Notes: a model not told the origin generated them from the letters alone. A DNA stretch of 64,000 bases from Peronospora farinosa (GCA_947646735.1 CANTFK010000277.1:1-64000), one strand, 5' to 3'. Positions 33,139 through 45,050 are shown, counted from the first letter of the stretch. Numbers and translations are program-made.

Positions 33139-36091
33139 TTAGTCGAAGCCGTACTCTTGGCGGGCTCGCTTGACGACACCAATGAGGAACCCACTCTTGT
33201 TGCGAACGTTGGATAGGTTAGCACCTGCAAATCGAGTAAGCACTTGGTTGGCTAGCGGCTCCGAAAGCTGGCCAAGCACTTCGTAGCACTTGCCACCAAG
33301 CTCTTCTAAAGACGCCAATGTTCGGTTTGCCACTAACGCGTGAACATGATTCTGCACTGACAGTGGCAATACCGCAAACGACGGCATCCCAATAGGACCA
33401 TGTCCAATGCCAGCTGGAGGTGGTCTTTGTAGTGCTCCACCGTATTGAGGTGGCCCTTGAGGTGCTGGCTGTCGACGCCGCGGGTCCCTCGTATCCTGAG
33501 GCGCATCATAGGGACGTTCGTACAACGCTGGAGCAGGACCAGTTGCCATGTGAGCTGGTTGGCCACGATAGCCGCCGCCATTTGCTACATTGTTACTGTT
33601 CAAACGCCCGCCTTGAGGAGGTCCACCAAGGACTGACCCACCTTGGGGAAGTGCTCCATAGTTCCCACCTAGCGGAATCGCTGAAGGAGGATGTCCACGA
33701 GGAGAAGCCACCTGCGACCGGTGCTGATGTTCTGAAGCAATCGCCTTCTCGTTGACACGGTTGATGATTCCCACCAGAAATCCTTGCAAGTTTTCCACTT
33801 GCGACAGATCCACGTTGCTGAAGTTTTCAACAGCTTGCAGTGCCACACGCTCAGGCAAATGCAGCAATCGTGTGACCACATTATCGTTGAGTGGCTCTTG
33901 CAACCTGCCTTCGTGACGCATACTGTTTACTACAGACTTTACAGGTGCTGGTAGACGCTCGTACAGATCACTCGAGCCTGGAACTCGAGAGTAGGGAGCA
34001 CTCCCGGTTGTTGGCTTATCGACGAACCACGGCGACGCGGATCCCGTCCTGCACCAATGCTACTTTGAGAGTAAGACTGATCACGGCGACGCGGATCCTC
34101 AGCTCTTCCTCCTGTTGCAATCGGTGGCACTGCTTGAGTAGATGGTGAAGATAGATCTTGACGGCTTCGCGAAGACAGTCGAGGGTCTGCAGCTGGTTTT
34201 TGGTTAGCAGAGCGTACTGACCGAATAGGCTCATGTGCAGTTCCTTTATCCAGGTGGACAGCACGCCCAAACTCGTCTACGTCTTTCTGCTGATGCTGTT
34301 CAGGCTCCGATCGTAGAACTGTACTTCTTGCTTGTCGAGGAGAGGTTTTCACTGGAAGATCTTTAGGGAGTTGATCCAGTTGATACGGCACTTGGACATT
34401 AGACATTCCCGTAATTGGCTGAGGAGGAGCGTACCCGAAGCGAAATAGTCGAGGGTCGCTTTTGTAGTCAGAAATGAAGGCGTCTACAGGCTGCAGCACC
34501 GCGATTTGAGGGTTTTCCTTCTGATACTCACGGAAGATGCGCATAAGCTGCCCATTCTTGTCGCGGATATCCCGCATAGGTGTCCGTACGAATCGCGCGA
34601 TAATGGAAATTTGAGCGAACTCAGGCATAGCACCAACAGATGCAAAAGCAGCACGACTCACTTGAGTGACACGAAACTCACCGGTTGTCTGAAAATCCAT
34701 CAGTCGGTCCCACGCCACAGCAGAGAGTCCCTTGTGATCTTCTTCATGGTGTTTTTGTTTACTGCTAGAAGACAGCGTAGAATCACCGCTTTCGCACCGA
34801 TTGCGACTGTGCTTGTCATCACGAGGGCTTTTGTTGCCATCGACAAAGCGGGGTCTTTTGGAATCTGTGTTTCCATTCGCCGATACGTCGGAAGAAATAT
34901 TGGTTGCTTCATCAATTTTCCTCTTAGCGGGCGTTACGGTAGACAACTCACCAGGTTCATTTGTATGATCTATTTCCATCGCAACAGGTTCCTCAGGTTT
35001 TGTTGTCGATGTTATAGATGGATGGTCTGGGTCGTACTCCTCCTGCTGCTCAGCAGCAGGAGAATGGCTAGTACAGTCATTTGCCGTATTGCTTGCAGCA
35101 GATGCCTCCACAGGAGTCGGGTTGGCCGGGTCATATTCATCGTCGCCATGAGGTACAGAAGGCGTCACTGTCGGAGACGTCGACGAGTCACATTCACTTT
35201 GATCGCACGTTGATGAAGACAGCACCTCACCTTTTGTCTTTTCCACTGAAGTATCTTTATCTGCTTGTCCATCACTTGGAACAGCATGTGTCCCCAAAGA
35301 AGGCACAGAAGACTCTGCAGTATCAGACTGACACGCTGCTGACTCATCCATCGATGCATTTTTCATTAACGACTTTTGTTGCATCGCTATCGTCGCCTCG
35401 TCATTCATTTCAAGCACTTCAGCCGCATCTGATGTCTCAATAGATTGAATCGTTACTTTTCCATATTTTCCACTAGCTCGATCGTTCTTCTTTTCATAGT
35501 CATCACTCCCATGACCATCACTCCCATGACCATCACTCCCAGATCATCACTCCCATGACCATCAGTCCCATGACCATTACTCCCATGACCATCACTCCCA
35601 TGACCATCACTCCCATGACCATCACTCCCATGACCATCACTCCCATGACCATCACTCCCATGATCATCACTCCCATGATCATCACTCCCACGATCATCAC
35701 TCCCATGATCATCACTCCCATGATCATCACTCTTCTCCTCATTGGCTGCCATTAATCCAGCGTCATTCGTCTCTACACCGACTAAATTCGACGCCTCAGA
35801 CGTCGTCTCAAGCGTCGCTTCATCAATCGGTTGTTCCTTGTCCTCTGAATCATTTGTACCCACTGAATTGTCATCTTTAGTCGCCAGTAACGGCGTAGAC
35901 ACGTCATCCAGCAACGGATCGGTGGCTCTTGTTATCTCGTTTTCCGTCTTGTTTTTCTCATTTTCCTTAGCAAAAACCACAGCATCAACGACTTCACTGA
36001 CTACTGAAGGGTCGAGAGCGGGTGTTTGTCCATCTACAACAGTGGCTGGCGCGCCAGTACCGTCGTTACCATTCAGTCCATGAAGGTCCAT
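33139..36091 (-). CDS. Repeat protein with hnRNP Q acidic-domain-like modules; frame broken twice
   Basis: Read from 36091 down. Three frames follow each other: 36091-35453 (acidic, Ser/Asp-rich, ending in a 5-residue H-G-S-D-D/G repeat), 35417-33939, and 33921-33139. At least three copies of an 80-residue helical module occur, each ending in a block of the type SNVRNKSGFLIGVVKRAR: near 34500-34720, 33700-33950 and 33150-33370. This resembles the N-terminal acidic domain of hnRNP Q/R. A repeated EYDP-x-x-P motif and PRRR-type basic segments lie between. The first frame break is in the minisatellite (a 14-nt unit at 35531-35544), the second near 34015, where the reading must shift by one to enter the second module. 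Either the gene is broken, or the breaks are assembly errors. RNA binding is only inferred. Confidence 0.65.
35505..35735. repeat. 15-bp coding minisatellite
   Basis: About 15 tandem copies of a 15-bp unit (plus strand CATCACTCCCATGAC and variants), coding for the H-G-S-D-D/G repeat of the protein on the minus strand. One unit (35531-35544) is 14 nt, which changes the frame downstream. Confidence 0.95.
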
Positions 36092-36998
36092 GCTGCTGGT
36101 CTCAACAGTATTAGATTAAGTATTCATTCACCTCAGTACCCAATATTGTGTGTACACATCAAATTATGGGAAATAACGGGAAATAAAATATCTAGAAAAA
36201 TGTAGCTATCTTTGTCGACCAGAAGCGTTGGTCTTGTCTATTTTATAGTGTCATTTTCCTGTTTCTTTTCGACCAAACGTCGTGTATAGCCACCGATTCA
36301 TATGCTCAAGCTTATACGAAAGATACTCCGCCATCATACTACACTTTCTCAGTGATTGCGAGAAAAGAGACGCAAAGAAAACCGATAAGGTCTTCCGAAA
36401 CCTGCCTCACAGTGTCAGTCTACCTCACACCTTGGTCTTCTACACTAAACCTCTCGATTCAAAGTGTGACCCCGTACTGCGGTCCAGTCTGAAATGTGAA
36501 GGCAGCACAGCCAGTAGAGCTCCTCTGCTCGACAGCAAGTCTCGAATATAGTACCAGGTGAGACAGAGTCAGTGAGCATCCGAATCCCGAGCAAACACAC
36601 TTAGGACTTTGCCACTCATTCTTTCTGGCAAGCAGACTTATGTCGTGTACGATTTAATTCCGCTAACCGGAATTCTGCTAGTGCAACTGGCAGTAGACCA
36701 CATGTTCGTGATCTTGGTCGGCCAATGCCAACGTTAGTGCTCCAGCCAAACCTTTCATGAGAAAATCAAGCGCCTGAACAATTCCTACTTCAACTGATAT
36801 CCGCTAGCTGTTATTTGAGCTCCACAACCATGAGTAGTACGGCACAATACAGCACACTAATCAAGAAAGCACCCCAGCATAAATTGAATAAAGTGAAAGG
36901 AACTCGGGATATAGAAGAAGGTAAATTGCCATCGAAATCACCATTCCATTTCCGTCAATCTTTTCAAGAAATTCAAAGGTTGAGGTGGCGATCGGACA
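36092..36998. other. Intergenic, nothing recognised
   Basis: Between the repeat-protein start and the effector 3' end. Short frames (36282-36551, 36815-37018, plus strand) have no recognisable features. Confidence 0.4.
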
Positions 36999-38479
36999 TC
37001 ACGCGTATTGAGCCTTAATCCAATTGAAATATGCACCCGTCATTTTTAACAGTTGGTCACCGTCGCCCTTGTCAGCCATACCCAGCGGTATGCGCGCAGT
37101 ACCAGCCTTCCAAGTCTTGTATTGTGCCTCTTGTAACTTCTTCGCTATTTCGTTTACAGAAAAGCTATCATACAGCATCCTTGCAACCAATGCGTCGTCG
37201 AACTTGTCCTGAAGAATCTTCAGGACTTCAAGGTCGCTATTCTCCTTGAGCAAATACAGGTAGTTCAACCAAATGGTCCCCCAACGGATTCTCGAAGAGT
37301 TTAGTGTCTACCTGTAAGGCCCAAGAACTCGACAACATCTTCCGGGGATCTCTTGTCAGTTTGCCACTTCTTGAACTGAATATTAAGCAGCTGGAAAACG
37401 GAAGCTTTCACATCGACGGGGGTTCGTGCAAGCAGCACATCCCAAGAACCTTTGAAACGACTCGACAAAAACGGGGACAGCCACTTAACTGCCTCGTTTG
37501 GGAAATCCTTGTGGTATTCTATAAAAAATGAGCTCCATTGCGGAAAGGCTGGGCTGCGAAGAAGAAGTTTGCCTTCTATCTTGTCGAGCTTCAAAAGCTT
37601 CAAAACTTCTTTCGGGGATTTCTTGTCAGTGTGCCATTTCGTGAGCTGCACTCTTTGCAGCAAGGGAACGGCAACATTCGCATTAACAGGGGCTCCTGCA
37701 AGCAGCCTATCCCAAGAACCTACGAAACGACTCGACAAGAACAAGTACAACAACCTATCCACATCTCCATCGTTCGAGAATTCCTTGTAGAATTCCCTGA
37801 AAAATGAGACCCATTGCGAAAAAGCCGGGCTGCGAAGAAAAAGATTGCCTTTTATCTTGTCGAGCTGCAAAAGCGCAAAAACTTGTCCACCACTTTTCTT
37901 ACTGTCTATCCAGCTCTGGACCTGGGCTTTCAACACTTCTTCAGCTAGATTTTTCCTTTCTTCTGGCAAGTTCTTGGTAAAGAGCTTCACCAGATCACTG
38001 GCACTAAAATGGCTAGCAAGGGTTGAGTATATCGCGTTCGACACCTTCTCCACGGAATTTGGATGAAATTTCTCGACGTAAGCGATCCAGGTATGAAAGG
38101 CTTCGACTTGAAATAGCTTCGTGGCTTCTCTGTTGTGAATATTCAGTTCAGTAAACTTGTTGTTCGATGATTTCTGCAGCGCCCACTTCGACTTTGGTGC
38201 CAACCATGTCGCAGCTTTCTCAGAAACCGAATTCAGGATGGGAACATCAGTTATACTGAATCTCTCCTCGGCATTGCTGACAACGTCACTCGTATCTCTT
38301 AAGAGCCGCTGGACGGAGAGCGTGGTATTCACCTCGTTTAGCGCATTCAAAGCGCGCGAGGTGCGAACGGCATCGACAGGGATGGGAGTGTCGCCGGCCA
38401 CGCTCGTAAATGAGTTTACCACCAGCGCAACAAAAACAATCAGGGCCTTCGTGTAGGCTGTGTTCAGCTCGATCGACAT
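36999..38479 (-). pseudogene. RxLR-EER secreted effector with tandem L/WY units, frameshifted
   Basis: The main frame (38479-37301, 392 codons) starts with a signal peptide (residues 1-29, cleavage after VAG), then RLLR at 58-61 and EER at 71-73, the classic oomycete host-targeting arrangement. From about residue 100 there are repeated helical WY-type modules: three starts of the form L-x-L-D-K-I-x-G (LQLDKIKGNLFLRSPAF, LKLDKIEGKLLLRSPAF, and a third cut at LGLTG). The frame then stops, but homologous sequence continues in two further frames to 36999 (VDTKLFENP, then NYLYLLKENSDLEVLK). So the third module is interrupted by two single-base shifts between 37262 and 37320. Target in the host plant is unknown. 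Could be a pseudogene, a truncated but still secreted protein, or sequencing error. Confidence 0.85.
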
Positions 38480-38626
38480 CTTTATACCTTGTGCACTGGG
38501 CGCAGCAAAAGAAAAATGACCTCTACGAACTAGAGTTCAGACGATAATTTGTTCCAGAACACCATCATAATTGCAGATCGTCGAATCGTGGTCGCAATGT
38601 GTGGTCTTTGTCCACAAATATATATA

Positions 38627-40876
38627 CAGAGCTCCCTCCGTTAAGTTATGGATACGGTGGACGTTGATACCTATAACTTAACGGAGGCTAGAACTTATCA
38701 GATTATGTGTATTGTACATAAGAGAACTTGAATAATAAAAAACGGGCCTGGGGAACTAGACCCCCTACAACTAACACGACTTTAACCCTATAATTCAAAC
38801 TTCTGCCAAAACTTAAGTCCCAGACCCCTTGGTTAATTTACTCGTGCCTAGAGGATGTGAAACATGTCGTCAACTTGTTCATTCAGTACTAATAGTGAAA
38901 GCTATATGTTATTTACACTGTTTAACAGTGTCTTACCTGTTAATGTACCTAGACAGTTCAAGATGTCGCAAATCCGGCTTACCAATAAGCAGCGTCTTCA
39001 AATTTGCAAGTACAAGGATGAGAATTCAGGATATTTCAGTCGGCACTGGCTAAATGGGCAACAAAGGAGTTCGGCCTTGCCAAAACGCTGTCACAGGCAT
39101 CGATCAGCAAGATAATTTAAAAGCGGGCTAATCTGGAGACGATGGATCCAAGCAGTCTAAATGCGAAGCGCCAGCGGCTGGTGCAACATCCTTCATTGGA
39201 AGAAGCTTTGGATCTTTGGATCCTGCAGTGTCAACACCGCAAGGTGATTATTACTGGGGAATTATTTGCGCGAAGGCCCAGCGACTTGCCCAATCGCTTG
39301 GAATACTAAACGAAGCCATCACTTTCTCGCACGGATGGCTACAAAAATTCTAACAACGTCACAAGCTTCGCTTTATTCGAATCCACGGTGAAAGCGGCTC
39401 GGTGGACGTAGAGGCTCTTGAATAAAGCTTTGCCTGATCTGAAGATGGTCATTGCCGAGTACGCTCTGTGTGATATTTACAACATGGATGAAACTGGTAA
39501 CGTTCCCTGGATGATTATTAGTCTAATTAATAAATTATATTAGGACTGTTTTACAGCATTACACCTGACAGGACTATTGCTCAGCAAGAGTTTGAAGGAC
39601 ACAAGAAAAACAAAGTAAGTAAAATTCTAAATGACTAATTGTAATATACTTACACAGTGTATGCGTTGTCATCATCTGCAGATGCGAATCTCTATTGCGC
39701 TCACTGCAAATGCAGGTGGATCTGACAAGCTGCAGCCTGTCTTTATCAGAAAGCAAAGAAGCCCCGGTGCTTTAAGAAGAAGTCAGGACAAGCACTTGGT
39801 TTTTCTTACCGAAACAGCACAATGGCTTGGATGACGGGCGTGATCTTTCAAGAATGGCTTGAAAATGTGGACAAAACAATGAAGGTGCGTGATTAGATAA
39901 AATTACTGACTTCTATTCTATATTGATTCTATTATAGTCTTATCAGAGCAAAAACAAAAAAATCTTCTTTTGCTCGACAACGCCCCGTCGCATATCACAG
40001 ATGGCCTGGAATTAACAAATGTCAAGGTACAGCTGCTACCCCCAATTACGACATCCAAGATCCAGCCGATGGATGCCGGCATCATCGCAGCATTTAAGCG
40101 GCGGTATCGCCGCTACCATCTGCAAAACAAGATTGATTGTGACGAGCGTGGGGAAGCCGGAAACATATACAAAGTCGACCAAATTACTGCCATGCGCTGG
40201 TCGGTGGCTGCCTGGAACGAGATCTCTGACAATACCATTGCCAACTGCTTTAATCACACGAGGCTGTTATCAGATCTTCCCGACATTTCAACTGCTGTAG
40301 ATGTAAAGAGAAAAGGGATGGCGCGAAGGAGCTTGAAAATGCAGAACTTGAGCTGGAGCAGGAGCTGAGAGACCAGCTAGAGCAACTGCGTGTCCGGGAT
40401 CCCATGACGATTTTGGAGCTTCTCAATCCCATCGATGAGAATGAGACTGCTCAGCCAGAGCTGACCGAGGACGAGATTTTGGAAGAGGTAAAGGAGGCTC
40501 AGGAGGAGGATGCAGACAGTGATGACGTGGCCATTGTCGCAGAAAGGTTCACCCGAACCAAAAAGATCAACCTCCTTCGTGATACGTGCTACCTGCTCAT
40601 TGTTTTCATGGAAATTCACCAAGCTGCTTATAAAGTCCTCCGCGACCTTCAACTTGACATTCGCAACGCACCCACCACCCAAACTACCCTCGACATGTGG
40701 TTCAAGTAGGTTTTAAATACAAAAAATTGCTCATTTTATAAAGTTATATTGCCCTGCCAGAATACAACTTATAACTTATAACTTAGCGACCATAGAACGA
40801 GCTCGGTGGACACGAAATTTGATAAACTACCGGAGATTATAACTTATCGGAGGATAACTTATTGGAGGGAGGTCTG
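38627..40876 (+). mobile_element. Pogo-like DNA transposon with TIRs and TA target duplication
   Basis: The ends are inverted repeats of about 23 bp (left CAGAGCTCCCTCCGTTAAG, right reverse complement CAGACCTCCCTCCAATAAG), matching at 20 of 23 positions, flanked by TA on both sides (38625-38626 and 40877-40878). Subterminal copies of a TTATAACTTA-type motif occur near 38672-38693 and 40830-40860. Total 2250 bp. The internal region carries the transposase at 38963-40709. CAG ends and a TA duplication are typical of the Tc1/mariner-pogo group. Confidence 0.92.
38963..40709 (+). pseudogene. Pogo-like transposase, degenerate
   Basis: Read through frameshifts and three introns. An N-terminal CENP-B/Psq-type helix-turn-helix begins IRLTNKQRLQICKYKDENSG. 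A second HTH includes ITFSHGWLQKF. The DDE core follows with catalytic Asp in NMDETG (about 39484), LLDNAPSH (about 39978) and QPMDAG (about 40073), as in pogo/Tigger transposases. Introns: after the ETG codon block (39495-39543), after HKKNK (about 39616-39681) and after KTMK (39883-39937). Damage: a frameshift near 39035, a stop at about 39115, further breaks near 39270 and 39350, and a shift near 39420. The acidic C-terminal tail (40404-40709) is open and ends QTTLDMWFK. Not able to make an active enzyme. Confidence 0.85.
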
Positions 40877-41419
40877 TATATTATTAGGTGATCTACACAA
40901 TTTAAGTAGTCCAAAGTGATGTGACCCACGCCAGCTGTGTGATCTACATGTACTGTGTAGTTCACACCAAAGGTGTGGATTCTTTGACCGCTATACGCAC
41001 CATAGTCAAGTTCCCTTTTCCACCATTGAATGCAACTTCCTTGCATATTGTACTCCTTTTGACAGCTCGATCGCTGTTGGCCGCACCATCCTTCTTCGTG
41101 TAACTGCATTACTTTGTGTAATGGTAAAACCTATCACAGCTGTAGCTATAGAATAATTACATTAGTAGGTGGAGACAGTATCTTGAAATGCGCGTCATAC
41201 TATTTTTACTTTTATATTGGCCCATAAATTAGCCAGTTATAGATTATCCTACATTGATATGATTCCCATGAGTTATACAAGCAATCTATACTTTGTACAA
41301 ATTACTACAAATTAAATTTACCTAATTAATCACAGCGCTTCCTCAACGATCTTCTAGTGTAAACAAATACGGGGCCTCTCACCCCGTTACATAGTCCTTT
41401 TCCAATAAACAGATTCCAG
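40877..41419. other. Non-coding; LTR-like terminus at about 41394
   Basis: AT-rich sequence after the transposon. It ends with a CACCCCGTTACA block at 41383-41394, which looks like the 3' end of another LTR whose other end I could not define, next to the gag remnant. Confidence 0.35.
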
Positions 41420-43480
41420 ATGAACATGGACGAGTTTTTCGGTGACTTCAGCGGTTAGCTAGAGCATTCAGACTTCTCACATCTCACCTCGGTGGAGAGG
41501 CATGCACTACACAGCTGTCTGGTGAGATCGTCGTGACGTCGCTGCTGCGTAGTAAGGCTCAATCAATAGCGTGCCGCCATCCAAGATTACATGGTGTGCG
41601 AGCTTAACAAAGCGAATCGGCAAGTATCGACTCCCTCGCGCACCTCGTAATATGATGCTATAAAGATGGAGACGTCCACCTACTCCGGTAACGGTCCGGA
41701 TCGTCTCCCCCTCAATCGTCGCTGTTTCGCGAGGTCAATATCGCGATAGCGTTAAGATTGATTGACGCTTTGACGGACAGATTTATTTTCCTGCTGTCTC
41801 GGCTTATTGGCAAGGTCAAGGTATAGGCTCTTGGGCAGCTCGTCGTAGACGAGTTGGCGTTCCCTACGCTAAACGATATTCAGCGTAAATTATGACTGGC
41901 ATTCGAGATTCCTAACGATGAATCTCGCTTCCGTGCAGACTTCTATTCACTCAACCAGGGCAAGCTGTCGATGCGTGATAATGTGCAAAAGACACAACAT
42001 CTTAATACTTGTATCACTGTGGTGAAGTGCTAATTTGGTGATGTGGAGGTCCCAGAATCCAGTTGGATTCGGAGTATAGACCGTGGGTCAGGGACAGGGG
42101 ACCAGAGAGACAGGGGCCTCGAAGGGGAGCGACCGTTGGTGGAGAACAATCCGCAGGACCCACCGAAGAAAATCAGTATCAGGTTACCGGTTAACCGGTA
42201 CCAAAGGGAGTCGATCATGGCCCTTCATTGATCGACTTTGCCCCTCGTTGGTAGACCCGGGTCTCTCATAGGTCGACCTGGGTCCCTCATTGGTCGACCC
42301 GGTCCCTCATTGGTCGACCTCGGCCCCTCATTGGTCGACCCGATCCCTCATCGGTAGACCTGGGTTCCTCATTGGTCGACCTCGGCCCCTCATTGGTCGA
42401 CCCGATCCCTCATCGGTAGACCTGGGTTCCTCATTGGTCGACCTGTGTCACTCATTGGTCGACCTCGGCCTCTCGGGGTTCAGCCACTCCGGACCTGTTA
42501 ATACAAGGATCAGACTAGTCGACGCAAGGAATCAGAGCTTCAGGCAAGGATATAGTAAAGGAGTTAAAAAGATAGGACTATATTAAATACTACTCAATTT
42601 GCGATCTACGTGGCACGACTCCGTCACCCAAGAAGGATTTGTTCTAAGTTACTCACTGTTCCGGGAAGGGATATATTTTGGCCCCCCGTCGAATAGACAG
42701 TTGTGTAGCGAAGTTCAAGTGCGAATAGAGCTCCAGGATATATTTGGCCTGTGAGCTCGTTCGAGAAGCAACGCCCCCCAAGACCCGCTATCGGAAGCGG
42801 TCTCCCCCACCTCAAGGTCCTGGAGCAACGTAAAGGTCAGGTGGTTGATACCCCTGAAACAAGAAGGAAAAGGCCAGGGATAAGCTCCCTGAAGAATTTG
42901 GCTCTAAGTCCACTCTCGACAAGGTCGATCGAGTGGCCACCTACCGGCCCACCGAGTGAAGCATATCCACTCGAGGCCCCCCAGGTCTACCTCCCTCAAG
43001 GCAGACGTCTACATCTTCACCAAGTCCTCCGAAGAGTGCAACCCGCCAGCCTACGGGTACACAAGGTGAGAGAAGGATCATACGCGGCATCGGGGTACCC
43101 CCTCCGACAGTCGGCAGTCCGGCACAGTGAGTGGTTTGGGGTCTCATCATACAATTTTGAGAACCCACTCCACCACATCACCACATAGCCAATCAACATG
43201 GATTCACAAAATCATGTCTTCGTCTTTAGTATGCAGGAGGGCATGAAAGGTTACTGCCTCACACATGGTCAGCCGAGGTCTTTTGAGGTGGTATTTGCCC
43301 TCACTCTACAATAATATTCCACAGTCGAGTCATCGTACTTGCACGCAGCGTCGCAACGTCCTTAGATGTGTGGTGCAGAGCCAATAGAGCTCGACGCAAC
43401 CAAAATCTCTTTCGTGGTCGCGGCAAATCATTAGGCCGCGACATTTGTAGTCAAAGATGGTGAGGCCCAGATTTTTTTTA
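41420..43480 (+). pseudogene. Degenerate gypsy gag split by a solo LTR
   Basis: Plus-strand gag remnant with stops and frameshifts. The recognisable part before the insertion reads SMRDNVQKTQHLNTCI (up to 42017); after it, MDSQNHVFVF, then QPRSFEVVFALTLQ (43200-43312). These are the capsid C-terminal blocks of gypsy gag and align in style with gag at 5.9-6.3 kb. The reading frame is the same on both sides of the solo LTR once the LTR and one copy of the target duplication are removed, apart from one stop (TAG) just after the junction. Confidence 0.75.
42018..43177 (+). mobile_element. Solo gypsy LTR, 1160 bp, TSD tcac
   Basis: Complete LTR: starts TGTGGTGAAGTGC, ends CCACTCCACCACA, flanked by tcac at 42014-42017 and 43178-43181. 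Internal 20-21 bp tandem array (about 42236-42480) with GGTCGACC cores and palindromic ACCGGTTAACCGGT near 42190. No internal element sequence is present, so it arose by recombination between the two LTRs of a full element. Sister to the LTR pieces at 1811-3612. Confidence 0.93.
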
Positions 43481-45050
43481 GGCGTAGCATGAGCCCTCTT
43501 CACTCTGGAATACGTCAATTGACCAAAGCGTAATACGTGAGCGATCCAGGGGGCGCAAAGCTCGATCCATATATTTGAACATACTCGGCACATTCTTCCG
43601 CAATGTGCTTCTTCATTTCGGTCCATCTTTTGTCAAAGTCTTTCTCGGTAAATGTTCGCAGGCACAAATTTGCAAAGCTTTCCAGTGATGGGTCCCAAGT
43701 ATCCATATCCACTCCCGTTAGTGCAGCATCTTCAATTTCCTTTTTGGAAGGGAGTTTACCGTAATGATATTTTCGTGATTTTGTGGATATGCCAGTACCA
43801 AAGACGATGAGACACTTCGACGAAAGCATTACTCACTGCGTTTCCACTTGCTATATATGCGAAGGTCACACTTGCTTTCGGTTTAAGGATAAGACCAAAA
43901 TTCAACGCCGACTGCAAAATTCAGATTAAATCTTCCTCTGTGGCTGTAACGGGTCCCAAACGTCACACTTACACGTTAAGTGTGCGATACTTAACCGCAA
44001 AATCTACGTAAGTACTTAAGATATGTCGCTTGGGTGAGACACATCATGTGACACACCCTTTCGAATGTAATTATCACTAGGTGTATTGACATTTGGAGGG
44101 AGTGACGCCCAGTTGGGACTAGGCGCCGTCAAACGACGTCAGTCAATATGTCACTAAGCAAGCTTAAATGTACTTAAGCTCGCACGAAGGATGCGTCTTC
44201 AGAGATGGTATCCATTCATTACATAATGTCCAATCCGTAGGTAAATTAATTTGAAGCTATATCTAACAAATATAAATCAGTCTTGACTTTGCTAACTTAA
44301 TGCTCACTGCCCACGAGATAGCTGTTTATAGATTCTACGTGGTGTAAGTGAGTTCTTGGATACCGGCAGCCGTTGGTACGACCGCTTAAGCGGTCGATCT
44401 GTCACCCCACCACCACACACGAGGGTTTGACATTCCTCGCTTGTGTGCCAGTAGTACGTGGCAGCTTCCTAGAAGTGCAAGTCTGCAGTGGCAGTGCGCA
44501 TAAAGAGAGTAGGCTAATGTTAACGCTCGATTGGCATATGTGGAGCTGATGATATGCAGCATTCCAGCGCCATGAGCATTTGTGCGATTTCGTCCAGATC
44601 CACCAGAGGCGTTTGACCTTCCATTTTTAGTAGCTCGAGCACCGTGGGCGCGATAATTAGCAGGTGCGTGAAATGCTCATCGACGTCCACTCGAGTTTGG
44701 AATCTTGCGTCGTCCGCACTTAAATCTCTCCAAAATCCCTTCCATTTCTGTCTGTCCATCCAATTTCTTACGCGCTCAGACATTTGGATGTTGACTACAT
44801 CCTTATCAACTACTAGACAGACCTCATTTCGAAGGTCACTTTTTATCACATATAAGGCGAATGCCGGCTCCAAACCAGATCTCAGCAATCGCTTCCACTA
44901 TTCAAGATTCTCCTTTCTCATTCTCTTGAAAATGGGCAAAGATTGCAAATCAAGCGCAGAGGAAGGATATGCTTCCCAGCAAAGCGTTACTGAAGTAGCC
45001 AGTATTGACGGGCACATTATTCATAATAGTGGCGCTCCACTTGCATTCCG
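43481..45050. other. Unassigned stretch with two small minus-strand frames
   Basis: Frames at 43515-43829 (104 codons, minus, Lys/Glu-rich, with SRKYHYGKLPSKKEIED) and 44520-44888 (122 codons, minus, with MDRQKWKGFWRDL) look protein-like but match nothing I recognise. An LTR-like start TGTAACGGGTCC lies at 43944. They may be pieces of the same decayed locus as the interrupted frame at 45051-47755. Confidence 0.35.

Noticed and set aside
33939..34010. Intron joining the second and third frames of the repeat protein
   Set aside because: It would remove the conserved start of a module; a one-base indel explains the break better.
35555..35755. Met/Thr/Ile repeat frames on both strands
   Set aside because: They are alternative readings of the 15-bp minisatellite.
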